Shown here: piece after piece, positions 8,021 through 16,890 of the stretch
Layout of the letters: the number at the start of each line of letters is the position of its first letter
How positions within the stretch are numbered: position 1 is the first letter of the stretch
Assembly (NCBI GenBank): GCA_021204565.1
Contig: JAJPZE010000260.1
Location: forward strand, 1-22,691
Length of the DNA: 22,691 nucleotides
Source of the DNA: Prevotella sp.
GTDB taxonomy: Bacteria > Bacteroidota > Bacteroidia > Bacteroidales > Bacteroidaceae
Direction of reading: 5' to 3'
The notes under the pieces: model-generated
What the model saw: only the letters and a program-made list of their open reading frames with translations
Databases searched by the model: none
What the model was told of the DNA's origin: nothing
Translations under genes and position numbers: made by a program

Positions 8021-8808
8021 TCTTTTGCAAACGTATTGCGGCACTCGTGCCGCTCCTCATGTTATCCGTGATTCTCCGTGCGCAATGTCCGCTTGAGAAT
8101 ACGGCTATACTCGGGAACGAAGTGATCTCATATAACATGTACTTTAACTGGCAGTTTGTCTGGGTCAAAGTCGGCACGGCGTCGATGTCGACCACAAGTA
8201 CGACTTATCAAGGGGCGAGCGCATTCCGCACGTCCCTTATTACAAGGGGCAACGGCAAGGCAGATAAATTCTTCGTTCTGCGGGACACACTGACCGGATA
8301 TTGTACGCAGACGCTCTCTCCGCTCCATTACCGCAAGGGCGCTCAGGAGGGCTCATACTACACCGTCGACGAGGCTTCATACTCGTATCCCGACGGGAAA
8401 TGCCGGGTCAAACTGCACCGGCAGAAGAACGACGGCACACATGTGAGGGATACAAAGACGCTGAATCACTGCGTATATGATATGGTCAACCTCTTCCAAC
8501 GCGCACGTTCCTTTGACCTTGCCGGCTTGGCAAAGGGGCACGAAATTAAGTTCGAAGTAACCGACGGCGTAAAAATCATCGACGCTCTACTGCGTTATCG
8601 CGGCAAGGAAACGGTTAAGGGAGACAACGGGAAGAAATATTCTTGCCTGCGTCTCGAGTATATTCAAATCGTCAAAGGTAAGGAAAAGCAGATTGCCTGC
8701 TTTTATGTAACCGACGACGCACACCATATCCCCGTCCGCATCGACCTTAGTCTGCGCTTCGGCAGCGCTAAGGCGTACCTTACGAATATGCAGGTTACGG
8801 GCAATTAG
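8017..8808 (+). CDS. DUF3108-like exported protein
   Basis: 263 aa from the ATG at 8017, which overlaps the preceding stop codon as ATGA and so is probably translationally coupled. The open frame extends upstream to 7852, but only inside the lipoprotein gene. The signal peptide is MIFCKRIAALVPLLMLSVILRAQ. The mature part begins with EVISYNMYFNWQFVWVKVGTASMS, close to the start of DUF3108 proteins (a predicted periplasmic beta-barrel-like fold), and continues as alternating beta strands with YPDGKCRVKLHRQKNDG and NHCVYDMVNLFQRARSFD. No catalytic motif seen. The 3' end overlaps the end of convergent ispG by 14 bp. Confidence 0.75.
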   Translation: MIFCKRIAALVPLLMLSVILRAQCPLENTAILGNEVISYNMYFNWQFVWVKVGTASMSTTSTTYQGASAFRTSLITRGNGKADKFFVLRDTLTGYCTQTLSPLHYRKGAQEGSYYTVDEASYSYPDGKCRVKLHRQKNDGTHVRDTKTLNHCVYDMVNLFQRARSFDLAGLAKGHEIKFEVTDGVKIIDALLRYRGKETVKGDNGKKYSCLRLEYIQIVKGKEKQIACFYVTDDAHHIPVRIDLSLRFGSAKAYLTNMQVTGN

Positions 8809-10198
8809 ACATCATCTCTTTCGCCCCGTCCCGGCAGATAAGGCGCAACAAATGCTCAACCGCCGCCTCTTCGGATATGTTCTTTTCAACGCACTCTTTG
8901 CCCTTATAGAGCGACACCTTGTGCGGTCCCGCGCCGACATACCCGTAGTCAGCATCCGCCATTTCGCCGGGACCGTTGACTATGCACCCCATTATCGCCA
9001 CCTTTAACGTGTTTATACGCGGATTGTCTTGTGCGGCGGCGGTCAGCGCGCTCTTCACTTTCGTTACGGTTGCGTTCAGGTCGTAGAGTGTTCGCCCGCA
9101 ACCGGGGCAAGAGATGAACTCGGTTTTAGTGAACTTCAACCCCGCCGCTTGGAGGATTGCATCGGATAATTCGCTCTCTTTCGCGTCATTATTATATATC
9201 TCCAACCCCGTTGCACGGCGGTCGATAAGTAATGTCGAGGCCGTCATCGCCGCCTTCAAAGCGAGGTCTTCGCTACCCTTTTCGTTGAAATAAAGGCGCA
9301 ACACGCCGCCAGTAATCTCAGCTTCCCGGCGTCTTCTTACACACTCGCCGGCGTACTCAACCAACTTCTTCGCCACCGGTATCTCCGCTTCCGGCTCTTC
9401 CGAGAGCGATACACGTATCGTGTCGCCTATCCCTTCGGTCAGCAACGCGCCTATTCCGAGCGCGGATTTTATCCGTCCGTCCTCGCCCTGACCCGCCTCG
9501 GTAACGCCCAGATGCAGAGGATAATGCATGTCTTCGCTATCCATTGCCTCGACAAGAAGTCGGACCGAGCGCACCATAACCACCGTATTGCTCGCCTTAA
9601 TCGACACAACAACGCGCCTAAAACCCTCTCTCTTGCACACCCTAAGGAACTCCATACAACTCTCTACGATACCCTCAGGCGTATCGCCATAGCGGTTCCT
9701 GATGCGGTCAGACAAAGATCCGTGATTGACTCCGATACGCACAGCCGTGCCGTGAGCCTTGCAGACGTTAAGAAAGAGCGTAAATCTGTCTTCCGCTTTC
9801 CTTAGCTCGCGATTGTATTCTTCATCGGTATATTCGTGCTTTATAAAACGTCTTGCGGGGTCGGTATAGTTTCCGGGATTGATACGAACCTTTTCGCAAC
9901 AACGCGCCGCAATATCTGCAACGTCGGCATTGAGGTGTACGTCGGCGACAAGAGGTACGTCGCAACCGCGCTCGCGCAAAGCTTTGCGGATGTTATACAT
10001 ATTCTCAGCCTCGCGCCGCCCCTGCGTCGTGAGGCGCACTATCTCGCCTCCGGCATTCACTATGCGCAGTATTTGCTCCACCGCCGCGCAGGTATCGTTG
10101 GTGTCGACATTAGTCATCGATTGCACTCTTATCGGCGCGTCCCCTCCGACAACTACGTTCCCGACCCGCACGGGCGCACTAATTCGTCTTGTATTCAT
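8795..10198 (-). CDS. ispG: 4-hydroxy-3-methylbut-2-enyl diphosphate synthase, with a shortened insert domain
   Basis: 467 aa. It reductively converts MEcPP to HMBPP in the MEP isoprenoid pathway, using a 4Fe-4S cluster. The TIM-barrel domain spans about residues 1-285 (IRVQSMTNVDTND, PLVADVHLN, RIGVNHGSLSDR, HLGVTEAGQGEDGRIKSA). The Fe-S domain spans about 355-460, with ligands Cys364, Cys367, Cys405 and Glu412 (ISCPGCGRT, GCIVNGPGE). Between them, residues about 287-352 hold an extra segment (LALKAAMTASTLLID...) resembling the end of the A* domain seen in Bacteroidota, Chlamydia and plant IspG. Those proteins are usually about 600 aa or more, E. coli IspG 372, so this one is intermediate. 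The start overlaps the purE 3' end by 20 nt, implying co-transcription. Confidence 0.93.
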   Translation of the reverse strand: MNTRRISAPVRVGNVVVGGDAPIRVQSMTNVDTNDTCAAVEQILRIVNAGGEIVRLTTQGRREAENMYNIRKALRERGCDVPLVADVHLNADVADIAARCCEKVRINPGNYTDPARRFIKHEYTDEEYNRELRKAEDRFTLFLNVCKAHGTAVRIGVNHGSLSDRIRNRYGDTPEGIVESCMEFLRVCKREGFRRVVVSIKASNTVVMVRSVRLLVEAMDSEDMHYPLHLGVTEAGQGEDGRIKSALGIGALLTEGIGDTIRVSLSEEPEAEIPVAKKLVEYAGECVRRRREAEITGGVLRLYFNEKGSEDLALKAAMTASTLLIDRRATGLEIYNNDAKESELSDAILQAAGLKFTKTEFISCPGCGRTLYDLNATVTKVKSALTAAAQDNPRINTLKVAIMGCIVNGPGEMADADYGYVGAGPHKVSLYKGKECVEKNISEEAAVEHLLRLICRDGAKEMMSNCP

Positions 10199-10685
10199 AA
10201 CGTATCGCCGCCAAATCGCTATTTGCTTTCTCTATCTTTTCGCACAAACCGGCTTTGTATTTCTCCAATTTTGCCGCGACGGAGCTATCGCCAAGCGCAA
10301 TCATTTCACAGGCGAGGATAGCCGCGTTCGCAGCTTGATTGACGCCAACTGTTGCAACAGGTATGCCGGGAGGCATTTGGACGATACTCAATAGCGCATC
10401 TAATCCGTCCAACATTCCCTTTACGGGCAAGCCGATAACGGGCAGCGTGGTGTGCGCCGCAATAGCTCCCGGCAACGCCGCAGCCATACCCGCCGCCGCA
10501 ATAATTACTTTCACGCCCCGCCCTTTCGTATTAGAGGCGAAGCGAGATACTTGCTCAGGCGTGCGGTGAGCCGATAAGGCGTTCAGCTCGAACGGCACTC
10601 CCAATTCATTTAAGAATACGCAAGCCTTCTCCACAACCGGCATATCGCTCGCCGACCCCATAATTATACTTACCAACGGACTCAT
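10179..10685 (-). CDS. purE: N5-carboxyaminoimidazole ribonucleotide mutase
   Basis: 168 aa, normal for class I PurE. It moves the carboxyl group of N5-CAIR to give CAIR in de novo purine synthesis. Substrate-binding segments are present: GSASDMPV (10-17), SAHRTPE with the catalytic His40, AAAGMAAALPGAIAAHT, and VGVNQAANAAILA. No PurK partner is in the window. It lies 42 nt downstream of the PAP2-like gene and its end overlaps ispG by 20 nt. The C-terminal tail (LEKYKAGLCEKIEKANSDL) is the usual helix. Confidence 0.95.
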   Translation of the reverse strand: MSPLVSIIMGSASDMPVVEKACVFLNELGVPFELNALSAHRTPEQVSRFASNTKGRGVKVIIAAAGMAAALPGAIAAHTTLPVIGLPVKGMLDGLDALLSIVQMPPGIPVATVGVNQAANAAILACEMIALGDSSVAAKLEKYKAGLCEKIEKANSDLAAIRYEYKTN

Positions 10686-10727
10686 ACTCTTATATCTTTA
10701 TACTTCAATGTTTAAGAAGACAATCAT

Positions 10728-11342
10728 TCATACGAACAACACCACGGCCACAGCCAAAGCAAACCCTAACAGGTATCCCGTAAGCACTTGCGAGAGGGTA
10801 TGCAGGCGGAGAACCATACGCGCCGAGCATACCAGACCCGATATTATAAGAGCCAAACACAGCCACCACAACAGATAAAATCCGAAGATTAAACTGAAAG
10901 AAACTAACGTCCCGGTTACCGCACCGATAGCTGCGGAGTGGGTTGATACCTTGAGCCACACGTTCACAAATGCGCAAACGAGTTGCACGGCGAGGGCAAT
11001 GACAAGCAGCGAACTTATGAAATGGGGAATATGAAAGTAGTTCATGATGTAGTAACAAGCAAAATAACTGAGCATGGAGATTATGTACGGCACGGCGCGA
11101 CGCTCTTTCTTGCCCAACTGGAACATCTTCCAGCCGTGATAATTGCCGTACAGACGTATCAGAAGAGTAGGGATGAGGACGGTGAAGAGCCATACTAACG
11201 CGACGACAGTCAGCTTGTATTCCCAAGTCAGAAGGCTCAAATAGCTGAACAAGAACAGAATTATCATCCCCGCCATAGGGAGATAAAACGGGCTGAAAAC
11301 AAAGCTCAGCACACGCGCGGCAGCGGCAATCTTCTTCTCCAT
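10728..11342 (-). CDS. PAP2-like integral membrane protein, probably catalytically altered
   Basis: 204 aa with about six hydrophobic segments. It resembles the PAP2 (type 2 phosphatidic acid phosphatase) superfamily: GKKERRAVPY (77-86) in the place of signature 1, KVSTHSAAIGA with His135 as signature 2, and SARMVLRLHTLSQV with Arg175 and His181 as signature 3. The acidic residue that normally follows the signature 3 His at +4 is Gln185 here, so activity is doubtful or altered. Signature 2 is also non-standard (STHS instead of PSGH). Its substrate would be a lipid phosphate or pyrophosphate. It begins 8 nt after the rpoN stop, so it is most likely part of the rpoN-purE-ispG transcript. Confidence 0.75.
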   Translation of the reverse strand: MEKKIAAAARVLSFVFSPFYLPMAGMIILFLFSYLSLLTWEYKLTVVALVWLFTVLIPTLLIRLYGNYHGWKMFQLGKKERRAVPYIISMLSYFACYYIMNYFHIPHFISSLLVIALAVQLVCAFVNVWLKVSTHSAAIGAVTGTLVSFSLIFGFYLLWWLCLALIISGLVCSARMVLRLHTLSQVLTGYLLGFALAVAVVLFV

Positions 11343-11350
11343 ACCCTCTG

Positions 11351-12859
11351 TTATCTGTCCGCCCGAAGCTTGGAGACGGGTATCCCCATCTTGTCTCTGT
11401 ACTTCGCTATTGTGCGCCGGGCGATGTTATAACCCCTCTTCCTCATCTCTTCGACCAGTGCTTCGTCGCTCAACGGACTGCGCTTGTCTTCTTTGTCAAT
11501 CACATCCCTAAGCGCCGCGCGCACCGCCCGCGTCGACAGTTCTCCCCCGTCTTGCGACGCAAAACTATCGGTAAAGAAATGCCGGAGCGGAAATATTCCC
11601 CACTGCGTGCTTGCGTATTTCTCGTTGCTAACACGGGAGACGGTCGACAAATCCAGACCTGTTGCGCTCCCTATGTCCTTAAGAATCATCGGGCGCAGGT
11701 CGCTTTCTTCGCCCGTAACAAAATATTTATGTTGCCGGGAGATTATTGCGCTCATCACCGCTTTCATTGTTCTTTGGCGCGAGCGCAACGCTTCAATAAA
11801 CCAATTTGCCCGCTCAACCTTGTTGCGAACGTAGAGCATCGCCTCCTTATACGGCTTGCCGAGCGGTTTGTCCGATTGTTTTTTATACCGGTCGAGCATA
11901 TCGGAGAAGGTATCGGAGACGACGAGAGAGGGGATGTTACGTGTGTTTATGTCGAACGCGATATGTCCGTTTTCGTCGGGCGGATAGACGGTGAAGTCGG
12001 GCGTAATCTGTTGTGTGCTCCGCCCTATGCTTTCTCCGAGCGCCGCGCCGGGCTTGGGATTGAGCCGCCGGAACGCTTGTTTGAGAGTGTCTATCTGTAC
12101 ATCATTAAGACTCAAACCCTCCTTTATTTTATCCCAACGCATACGTGTGAACGCGGCAAAGTACTTATCCGTAACGGCGAGCATGCACGTCTTGAGCCGC
12201 CCCTCCTCCATTCGCTCAATCTGCAACCTCAGACATTCCTGCAACGAACGTGCGCCCAAGCCCGGCGGATCAAACTCTTGAAGCTTGCGCAACACGCGCT
12301 CCACCTCGTCTTTATCCGTATCGACGTATTCGTAAATCACAAGTTCATCGGCGAGTACGTCTGTGTCTTTACGCAAAAAACCGTCGCTGTCGAGACTCCC
12401 GATGAGGTACTCCATTATTTTCTTTTCCTTGTCGGTGAGTTCCGATTCCCCCATTTGTTCGGTCAGCCGGTCGCGGAAAGAGGGCGTTGCAGCGTAGGCG
12501 AAACCGCCCGTGCCGCTATCTTCACGATTGTAAATACTGTCTTTTTCCGGTGGCTCGTCGTCGCTCTCCATGCTTTCGAGCGCACGATTGAGCTCGTCTT
12601 GACGCTCTTCACGCTCCGCCTCTCCCTCGTAATCATCGTCATAATTATCGTCCCGCGCGTCGTCGAACCCATCCGCAGGCTCTTCGTCGAGCGCCTTTTC
12701 GAGCGCCGGGTTATCGTCTAATTCGGCGTTTATACTCTGCTCCAACTCTGCGGCGGACATACCGAGCAGACGCACATTGAGCAGTTGCTGACCGGTAATA
12801 TGTTGCTGCGCAACAAGCTTCTGCTCTTGTATTTGCTCCTGATTCAGCGTCTGCGGCAT
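11351..12859 (-). CDS. rpoN: RNA polymerase sigma-54 factor
   Basis: 502 aa. The glutamine-rich region I at the N-terminus (TLNQEQIQEQKLVAQQ..., about 1-50) contacts activators. A very acidic linker follows (about 52-105, e.g. DDARDDNYDDDYEGEAE), then the core-binding domain, and a C-terminal DNA-binding part ending in the RpoN box ARRTIAKYRDK (about 482-492) before MGIPVSKLRADR. Sigma-54 directs transcription from -24/-12 promoters and needs an AAA+ enhancer-binding activator; none is encoded in the window. It heads a tight minus-strand group with the PAP2-like gene, purE and ispG. No clear promoter was seen in the 48 nt before it. Confidence 0.96.
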   Translation of the reverse strand: MPQTLNQEQIQEQKLVAQQHITGQQLLNVRLLGMSAAELEQSINAELDDNPALEKALDEEPADGFDDARDDNYDDDYEGEAEREERQDELNRALESMESDDEPPEKDSIYNREDSGTGGFAYAATPSFRDRLTEQMGESELTDKEKKIMEYLIGSLDSDGFLRKDTDVLADELVIYEYVDTDKDEVERVLRKLQEFDPPGLGARSLQECLRLQIERMEEGRLKTCMLAVTDKYFAAFTRMRWDKIKEGLSLNDVQIDTLKQAFRRLNPKPGAALGESIGRSTQQITPDFTVYPPDENGHIAFDINTRNIPSLVVSDTFSDMLDRYKKQSDKPLGKPYKEAMLYVRNKVERANWFIEALRSRQRTMKAVMSAIISRQHKYFVTGEESDLRPMILKDIGSATGLDLSTVSRVSNEKYASTQWGIFPLRHFFTDSFASQDGGELSTRAVRAALRDVIDKEDKRSPLSDEALVEEMRKRGYNIARRTIAKYRDKMGIPVSKLRADR

Positions 12860-12907
12860 AACCGAACGTCAGTTTATATAATTATGAACATTGTCCCGCG
12901 CACTCCC

Positions 12908-14191
12908 TCAGCTTTCAACAAACGTGTCGAGCAGCGCGGTGTAATATGCCTTGAAATCAGCCCAGCGATAATACGGACCCTCTATGGGGGTTATCGGGAG
13001 TGTTGTCTCCTCCTCGTTGAGCAACACTTTAATCCACACGTCGCTATCGTCCGGGTCGGCGCGGTAAAAGATTATCTGAATGTTGCACGCCATCGGGAGA
13101 ATGCGATAGTTGTACCAACCGTTGTCAAGAGCTTCGCCCGGGTGCATCAGGCGCCCGTATCCGTTGAGGTCTAAGAGGCATGCAAGGGGCAGAACCATTG
13201 TGTCGTGACCGAACCGGAGCGTAGCTCCCGGGCGCGGCAGGGCAATGCAAGAGTCCGCCTCTTCAATTATCTTGCGCAAGAGATTGCGTTGTATAAACGG
13301 TTGTCTGCCCCCGTTGAGCGTGCTCCGACCGTAGTGCGCGAACCACCAGATATTAGCGCTTTGCCAGAGCGTGAACAGCTCGTCGCCGGTAAAAAGGTCG
13401 TAGAGGGAAAGCGTGTGGCGTATTTCCGAGTCCTGGATGATGTTCGCAAGGTTGAACAGACGTCGGTAGAGGAGCAACGGCTCAATACGTTCCGAGACGA
13501 ATGCCGTATCGGTGAAGAGCGTCGTAAGCAACCTTTCGGGGTGTATGTTCTCCATATCCCAATCGTATGTATATGTCTCCGTCGCCTCGTTCTTCCCCTC
13601 TTCTTCTTGGAGAAGACTATCGCGAAAGTTCATATAATACATATCGTGCATACTCGCGTCGCTCCTTATCCTGAGCGCCGGATTAAGACCTTTGAGCTCG
13701 AGTAACGCATTCTCCATCGACAAGATACATCGTATAACGACAGTGCTTTTAGCGTCAACCGACGCGCTGTCGGCAAAGATTTCGGGGAACCTTTCGTACA
13801 TTCTCCGGGCAATGTCTCTATGTTGCTGCGCTCCGAGAGGCGTCAATTCGCCGTATCTGTCCCGAGCTTCGGCGTACATCAAATCTATATTATGCATCAG
13901 ACGCACGCCCCTTTCTGTCAGCACACCGGCACTATCGGCGGCGTGAAACACAGCGTAAGGCTCCTCGTAAGCTTCTATCCCGTCGTGATAACGCGAGCCG
14001 TGACGCCCGTAATGAGATATGTAAAACGGCTTCTTACCTGCCGGCGCGGGGGTCAATTCCTTAGCCGGAGCGGGGTACGCAAAGTAGTTACTGCCCGACT
14101 TACATGGGTTCCTGTCTATCTCCTCCTTAGCCGTTTGAGAGTAAGCGGCGAGGAAGAGGAGCGAGAAAACAATTGTTGTTATGTTGCGCAT
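12908..14191 (-). CDS. Secreted histidine acid phosphatase (branch 2, MINPP/phytase-like)
   Basis: 427 aa from the ATG at 14191 (MRNITTIVFSLLFLAAYSQ, a signal peptide). A longer reading from a TTG at 14212 is rejected because that TTG is the end of the -7 promoter element. The phosphohistidine motif is YGRHGSRY with His64, flanked by Arg63 and Arg67. The proton-donor motif near the C-terminus is FGHDTMV (His329, Asp330). Classical phytases and acid phosphatases carry HD; MINPP enzymes usually carry HAE, so the HD favours a general acid phosphatase or phytase. Substrate not determined; a sugar or inositol phosphate in the periplasm is the plausible guess. It lies 44 nt downstream of mutS and 48 nt upstream of rpoN. 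Confidence 0.87.
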   Translation of the reverse strand: MRNITTIVFSLLFLAAYSQTAKEEIDRNPCKSGSNYFAYPAPAKELTPAPAGKKPFYISHYGRHGSRYHDGIEAYEEPYAVFHAADSAGVLTERGVRLMHNIDLMYAEARDRYGELTPLGAQQHRDIARRMYERFPEIFADSASVDAKSTVVIRCILSMENALLELKGLNPALRIRSDASMHDMYYMNFRDSLLQEEEGKNEATETYTYDWDMENIHPERLLTTLFTDTAFVSERIEPLLLYRRLFNLANIIQDSEIRHTLSLYDLFTGDELFTLWQSANIWWFAHYGRSTLNGGRQPFIQRNLLRKIIEEADSCIALPRPGATLRFGHDTMVLPLACLLDLNGYGRLMHPGEALDNGWYNYRILPMACNIQIIFYRADPDDSDVWIKVLLNEEETTLPITPIEGPYYRWADFKAYYTALLDTFVES

Positions 14192-14209
14192 TGTCTTGTT
14201 TGTTTTGTG

Positions 14210-14217
14210 CAAAGATA
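14210..14217 (-). promoter_or_regulatory. Possible -7 promoter element (TAtcTTTG) for the histidine phosphatase
   Basis: TATCTTTG at 14217-14210 on the minus strand is a full match to TAnnTTTG and is placed to start transcription near 14203, 12 nt before the ATG at 14191. No TTTG is present 19-22 nt upstream, so this is half a promoter. It lies just after the mutS stop. Confidence 0.45.
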
Positions 14218-14235
14218 TAGTTTAAGTCCGGTATT

Positions 14236-16857
14236 TTATCCGGTTATGATGCGTTTAATATCGTTCAGTTTGTTCAGCGCTTCTACGGGCGTGAGGTTGT
14301 CAATATCCGTTCCGATAATCTCGTCGCGCACTTGCGAGAGCACGGGATCGTCCAATTGGAAGAACGAAAGCTGCTCTCCCGTTTCCCTTGCGGGCACTAT
14401 TTTATCGGTTGCAACGGCGCTGCCGACGCCCGCGTTCTCCCTTTCCAAATCGCTTAACACCACTTTTGCACGCCTTACAATACTCATCGGCATGCCCGAA
14501 ATCTCGGCTACGTGTATGCCGAACGAATGCTCCGACCCTCCGCGTTCCAACTTCCTGACGAATATAACCTGTCCGTTGCTCTCGCGCACGGCGATGTTGA
14601 AGTTTTTTATTCGTTTGAAATGACGCTCCATTTCGTTCAGTTCGTGATAATGCGTGGCGAACAGAGTGCGTGCGCGGGCGGAGGTTGTCTCGTGCAAATA
14701 CTCCACTATTGCCCACGCTATTGATATGCCGTCGTAGGTCGAAGTGCCGCGCCCGAGCTCGTCGAAAAGAATTAACGAGCGGTCGGTTGTGTTGTTCAGT
14801 ATGTTCGAAGCTTCGGTCATCTCAACCATAAACGTAGATTCTCCGAGCGATATGTTGTCCGAAGCGCCCACGCGGGTGAATATCTTGTCAACTATTCCGA
14901 TACGTGCCGACTCGGCGGGGACGTAGCTCCCTATCTGCGCGAGCAGAACTATCAGAGCCGTCTGACGGAGCAGAGCCGACTTGCCGGCCATATTCGGACC
15001 GGTTATGATGAGTATTTGTTGGGTTTCATTGTCAAGGTACACGTCGTTGGGAACGTACTTTTCGTCCGCCGTCATCTGCGTTTCAATAACCGGATGGCGT
15101 CCGTTCTTTATGTCTATTACATACGAATCATCTATCACGGGGCGGACATAATGACGCTCCTCTGCCGTGTCGGCGGCAGACAAAAAACAATCTAATTGCG
15201 CAACAATGCTTGCATCCAACTGCACCGGAGCTATGTAACGGCTCAGCTCGCCCACAAGTTCCGTAAACAGTTTCTCCTCTAATGACAGTATCTTTTCGTC
15301 TGCCCCGAGTATCTTTTCCTCATATTCTTTGAGCTCCTGAGTAATGTAACGCTCCGCCTGGGCAAGGGTCTGCTTGCGCACCCAGTCCGCAGGAATATTG
15401 TATCTCGACGGGTTACGCACCTCAATATAATAGCCGAAAATATTGTTGTACCCAACTTTCAGCGACGTTATACCCGTCCGGTTAATCTCGTTTTCTTGTA
15501 TATTGAACAGGTAATCCCGGCCTCCTTGCGATATGTTTCTCAGTTCGTCCAATTCGCTATTATATCCCTTGCGTATCACGCCCCCCTTATTCACGCTCAT
15601 CGGAGGCTCCGCAACCAACTCCGTTTCTATCCTTTCGCACAGCCCGACACACGGGTCAAGCGCCCCGCCCATACTCTTAAGCGTCGCGTTATCCGCGTTC
15701 ATACATTCGTCTTTCACCTCTTTCACGAGCCGTAAAGCACGAGCCAATTGCACCACTTCACGGGGACTGATTCTCCCGACCGATACTTTTGAGACTATCC
15801 GCTCTATGTCGCCAATGCCCCTGAAACACTCTTTCAGCGCCTCGCGCATAGCCGGCCGGCGGAAGAAACATTCGGTTGCGTCGAGCCGGAGATCTATTTC
15901 GTGCTTGTCTTTTAAGGGAAAAACGACTTGGCGGCGTAACAAACGGCTCCCCATCGGCGTAGATGTACGGTCGATAATGTCAAGCAACGACAGCCCGTCA
16001 TCATTCATCGGAGCAAACAATTCAAGGGCTTTAATCGTAAAGCCGTCTATGCGCACGTAACGCTCTTCCTCTATTCGCGACAGCGTTGTTATATGGCTCA
16101 AACGGGTGTGCTGGGTGATTTCGAGATAATGCATCACCGCTCCGGCGGCGATAATTCCGTTCTTCAGGTGCGCCACACCAAAGCCCTTAAGCGACTGAAC
16201 CTTGAATTGTACAATCAGTTTGTTCTCCGCAAGCTCTTCCGAAAATACCCAATCGTCGAGCTCGAACGTACAATATTTGTCGCCGAAGAACTGCCGGAAC
16301 TCCTTGCCGCATACCTTATCGTAGAGCACTTCCTTAGGTTGCATGTTGCTCAACAGCTTGCCGACGTAATCAACAGTGCCCTCGTCAACAAGAAATTCCC
16401 CCGTAGAGATGTCGAGAAACGATACGCCGCACGAGCCTTTACCGAAGTGCACGGCGGCGAGAAAGTTATTCCGGCGCCCGTCAAGGACATTGTCTTCCGT
16501 TACCACTCCCGGCGTAACGAGCTCCGTAATGCCCCGTTTGACAAGCTTTTTGGTCATCTTCGGGTCCTCCAATTGGTCGCATATAGCTACACGGCAACCC
16601 GACCTGATTAACTTCGGAAGATATGTATCCAACGCATGATAAGGGAACCCGGCCATAGCCACATCACCTTGTTTGCCCTTGCTCCCGGACCGCTTCGTCA
16701 AAGTCAGACCTAATATTTTGGCGGCCTTCTCGGCGTCTTCAAGATACGTCTCGTAAAAGTCCCCGCACCTGAAAAGTAACAACGCCTCCGGGTGTTTCGC
16801 CTTTAATGCAAGGAATTGCCTCATCATCGGAGTATTCTCTTCCGTATTCATAGCCAT
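14236..16857 (-). CDS. mutS: DNA mismatch repair protein MutS
   Basis: 873 aa from MAMNTEENTPMMRQFL. It recognises mismatches and recruits MutL. The mismatch-probing motif GDFYETY places Phe34 and Glu36 as in E. coli Phe36/Glu38. Connector, core (lever and clamp) and ATPase domains follow in order. Walker A is GPNMAGKS (620-627), Walker B is LILFDE (about 695-700) followed by LGRGTSTYDG, and THYHEL lies downstream. The C-terminal segment after residue 800 is the usual helical tail. Three in-frame ATGs (16866, 16857, 16851) are possible. The frame is open to 16920, but a -7 promoter element at 16890-16883 excludes that start. The choice among the three is a guess based on family N-termini. Confidence 0.95.
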   Translation of the reverse strand: MAMNTEENTPMMRQFLALKAKHPEALLLFRCGDFYETYLEDAEKAAKILGLTLTKRSGSKGKQGDVAMAGFPYHALDTYLPKLIRSGCRVAICDQLEDPKMTKKLVKRGITELVTPGVVTEDNVLDGRRNNFLAAVHFGKGSCGVSFLDISTGEFLVDEGTVDYVGKLLSNMQPKEVLYDKVCGKEFRQFFGDKYCTFELDDWVFSEELAENKLIVQFKVQSLKGFGVAHLKNGIIAAGAVMHYLEITQHTRLSHITTLSRIEEERYVRIDGFTIKALELFAPMNDDGLSLLDIIDRTSTPMGSRLLRRQVVFPLKDKHEIDLRLDATECFFRRPAMREALKECFRGIGDIERIVSKVSVGRISPREVVQLARALRLVKEVKDECMNADNATLKSMGGALDPCVGLCERIETELVAEPPMSVNKGGVIRKGYNSELDELRNISQGGRDYLFNIQENEINRTGITSLKVGYNNIFGYYIEVRNPSRYNIPADWVRKQTLAQAERYITQELKEYEEKILGADEKILSLEEKLFTELVGELSRYIAPVQLDASIVAQLDCFLSAADTAEERHYVRPVIDDSYVIDIKNGRHPVIETQMTADEKYVPNDVYLDNETQQILIITGPNMAGKSALLRQTALIVLLAQIGSYVPAESARIGIVDKIFTRVGASDNISLGESTFMVEMTEASNILNNTTDRSLILFDELGRGTSTYDGISIAWAIVEYLHETTSARARTLFATHYHELNEMERHFKRIKNFNIAVRESNGQVIFVRKLERGGSEHSFGIHVAEISGMPMSIVRRAKVVLSDLERENAGVGSAVATDKIVPARETGEQLSFFQLDDPVLSQVRDEIIGTDIDNLTPVEALNKLNDIKRIITG

Positions 16858-16882
16858 CTCGAACATTCGGTTTTCAGTTATG

Positions 16883-16890
16883 CAAATATA
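16883..16890 (-). promoter_or_regulatory. Likely -7 promoter element (TAtaTTTG) of mutS
   Basis: TATATTTG at 16890-16883 (minus strand) fits TAnnTTTG and would start transcription near 16876, 10-25 nt before the candidate mutS ATG codons. I could not find a convincing TTTG at the proper distance upstream. Confidence 0.45.

Noticed and set aside
11552..12721. 389-codon plus-strand open frame antisense to rpoN
   Set aside because: It lies wholly inside rpoN, has no recognisable domain and mirrors the codon bias of the sigma-54 gene.
14192..14212. TTG start for the histidine phosphatase seven codons upstream
   Set aside because: This TTG is the end of the TATCTTTG promoter element and lies before the expected transcription start; the ATG at 14191 gives a clean signal peptide.
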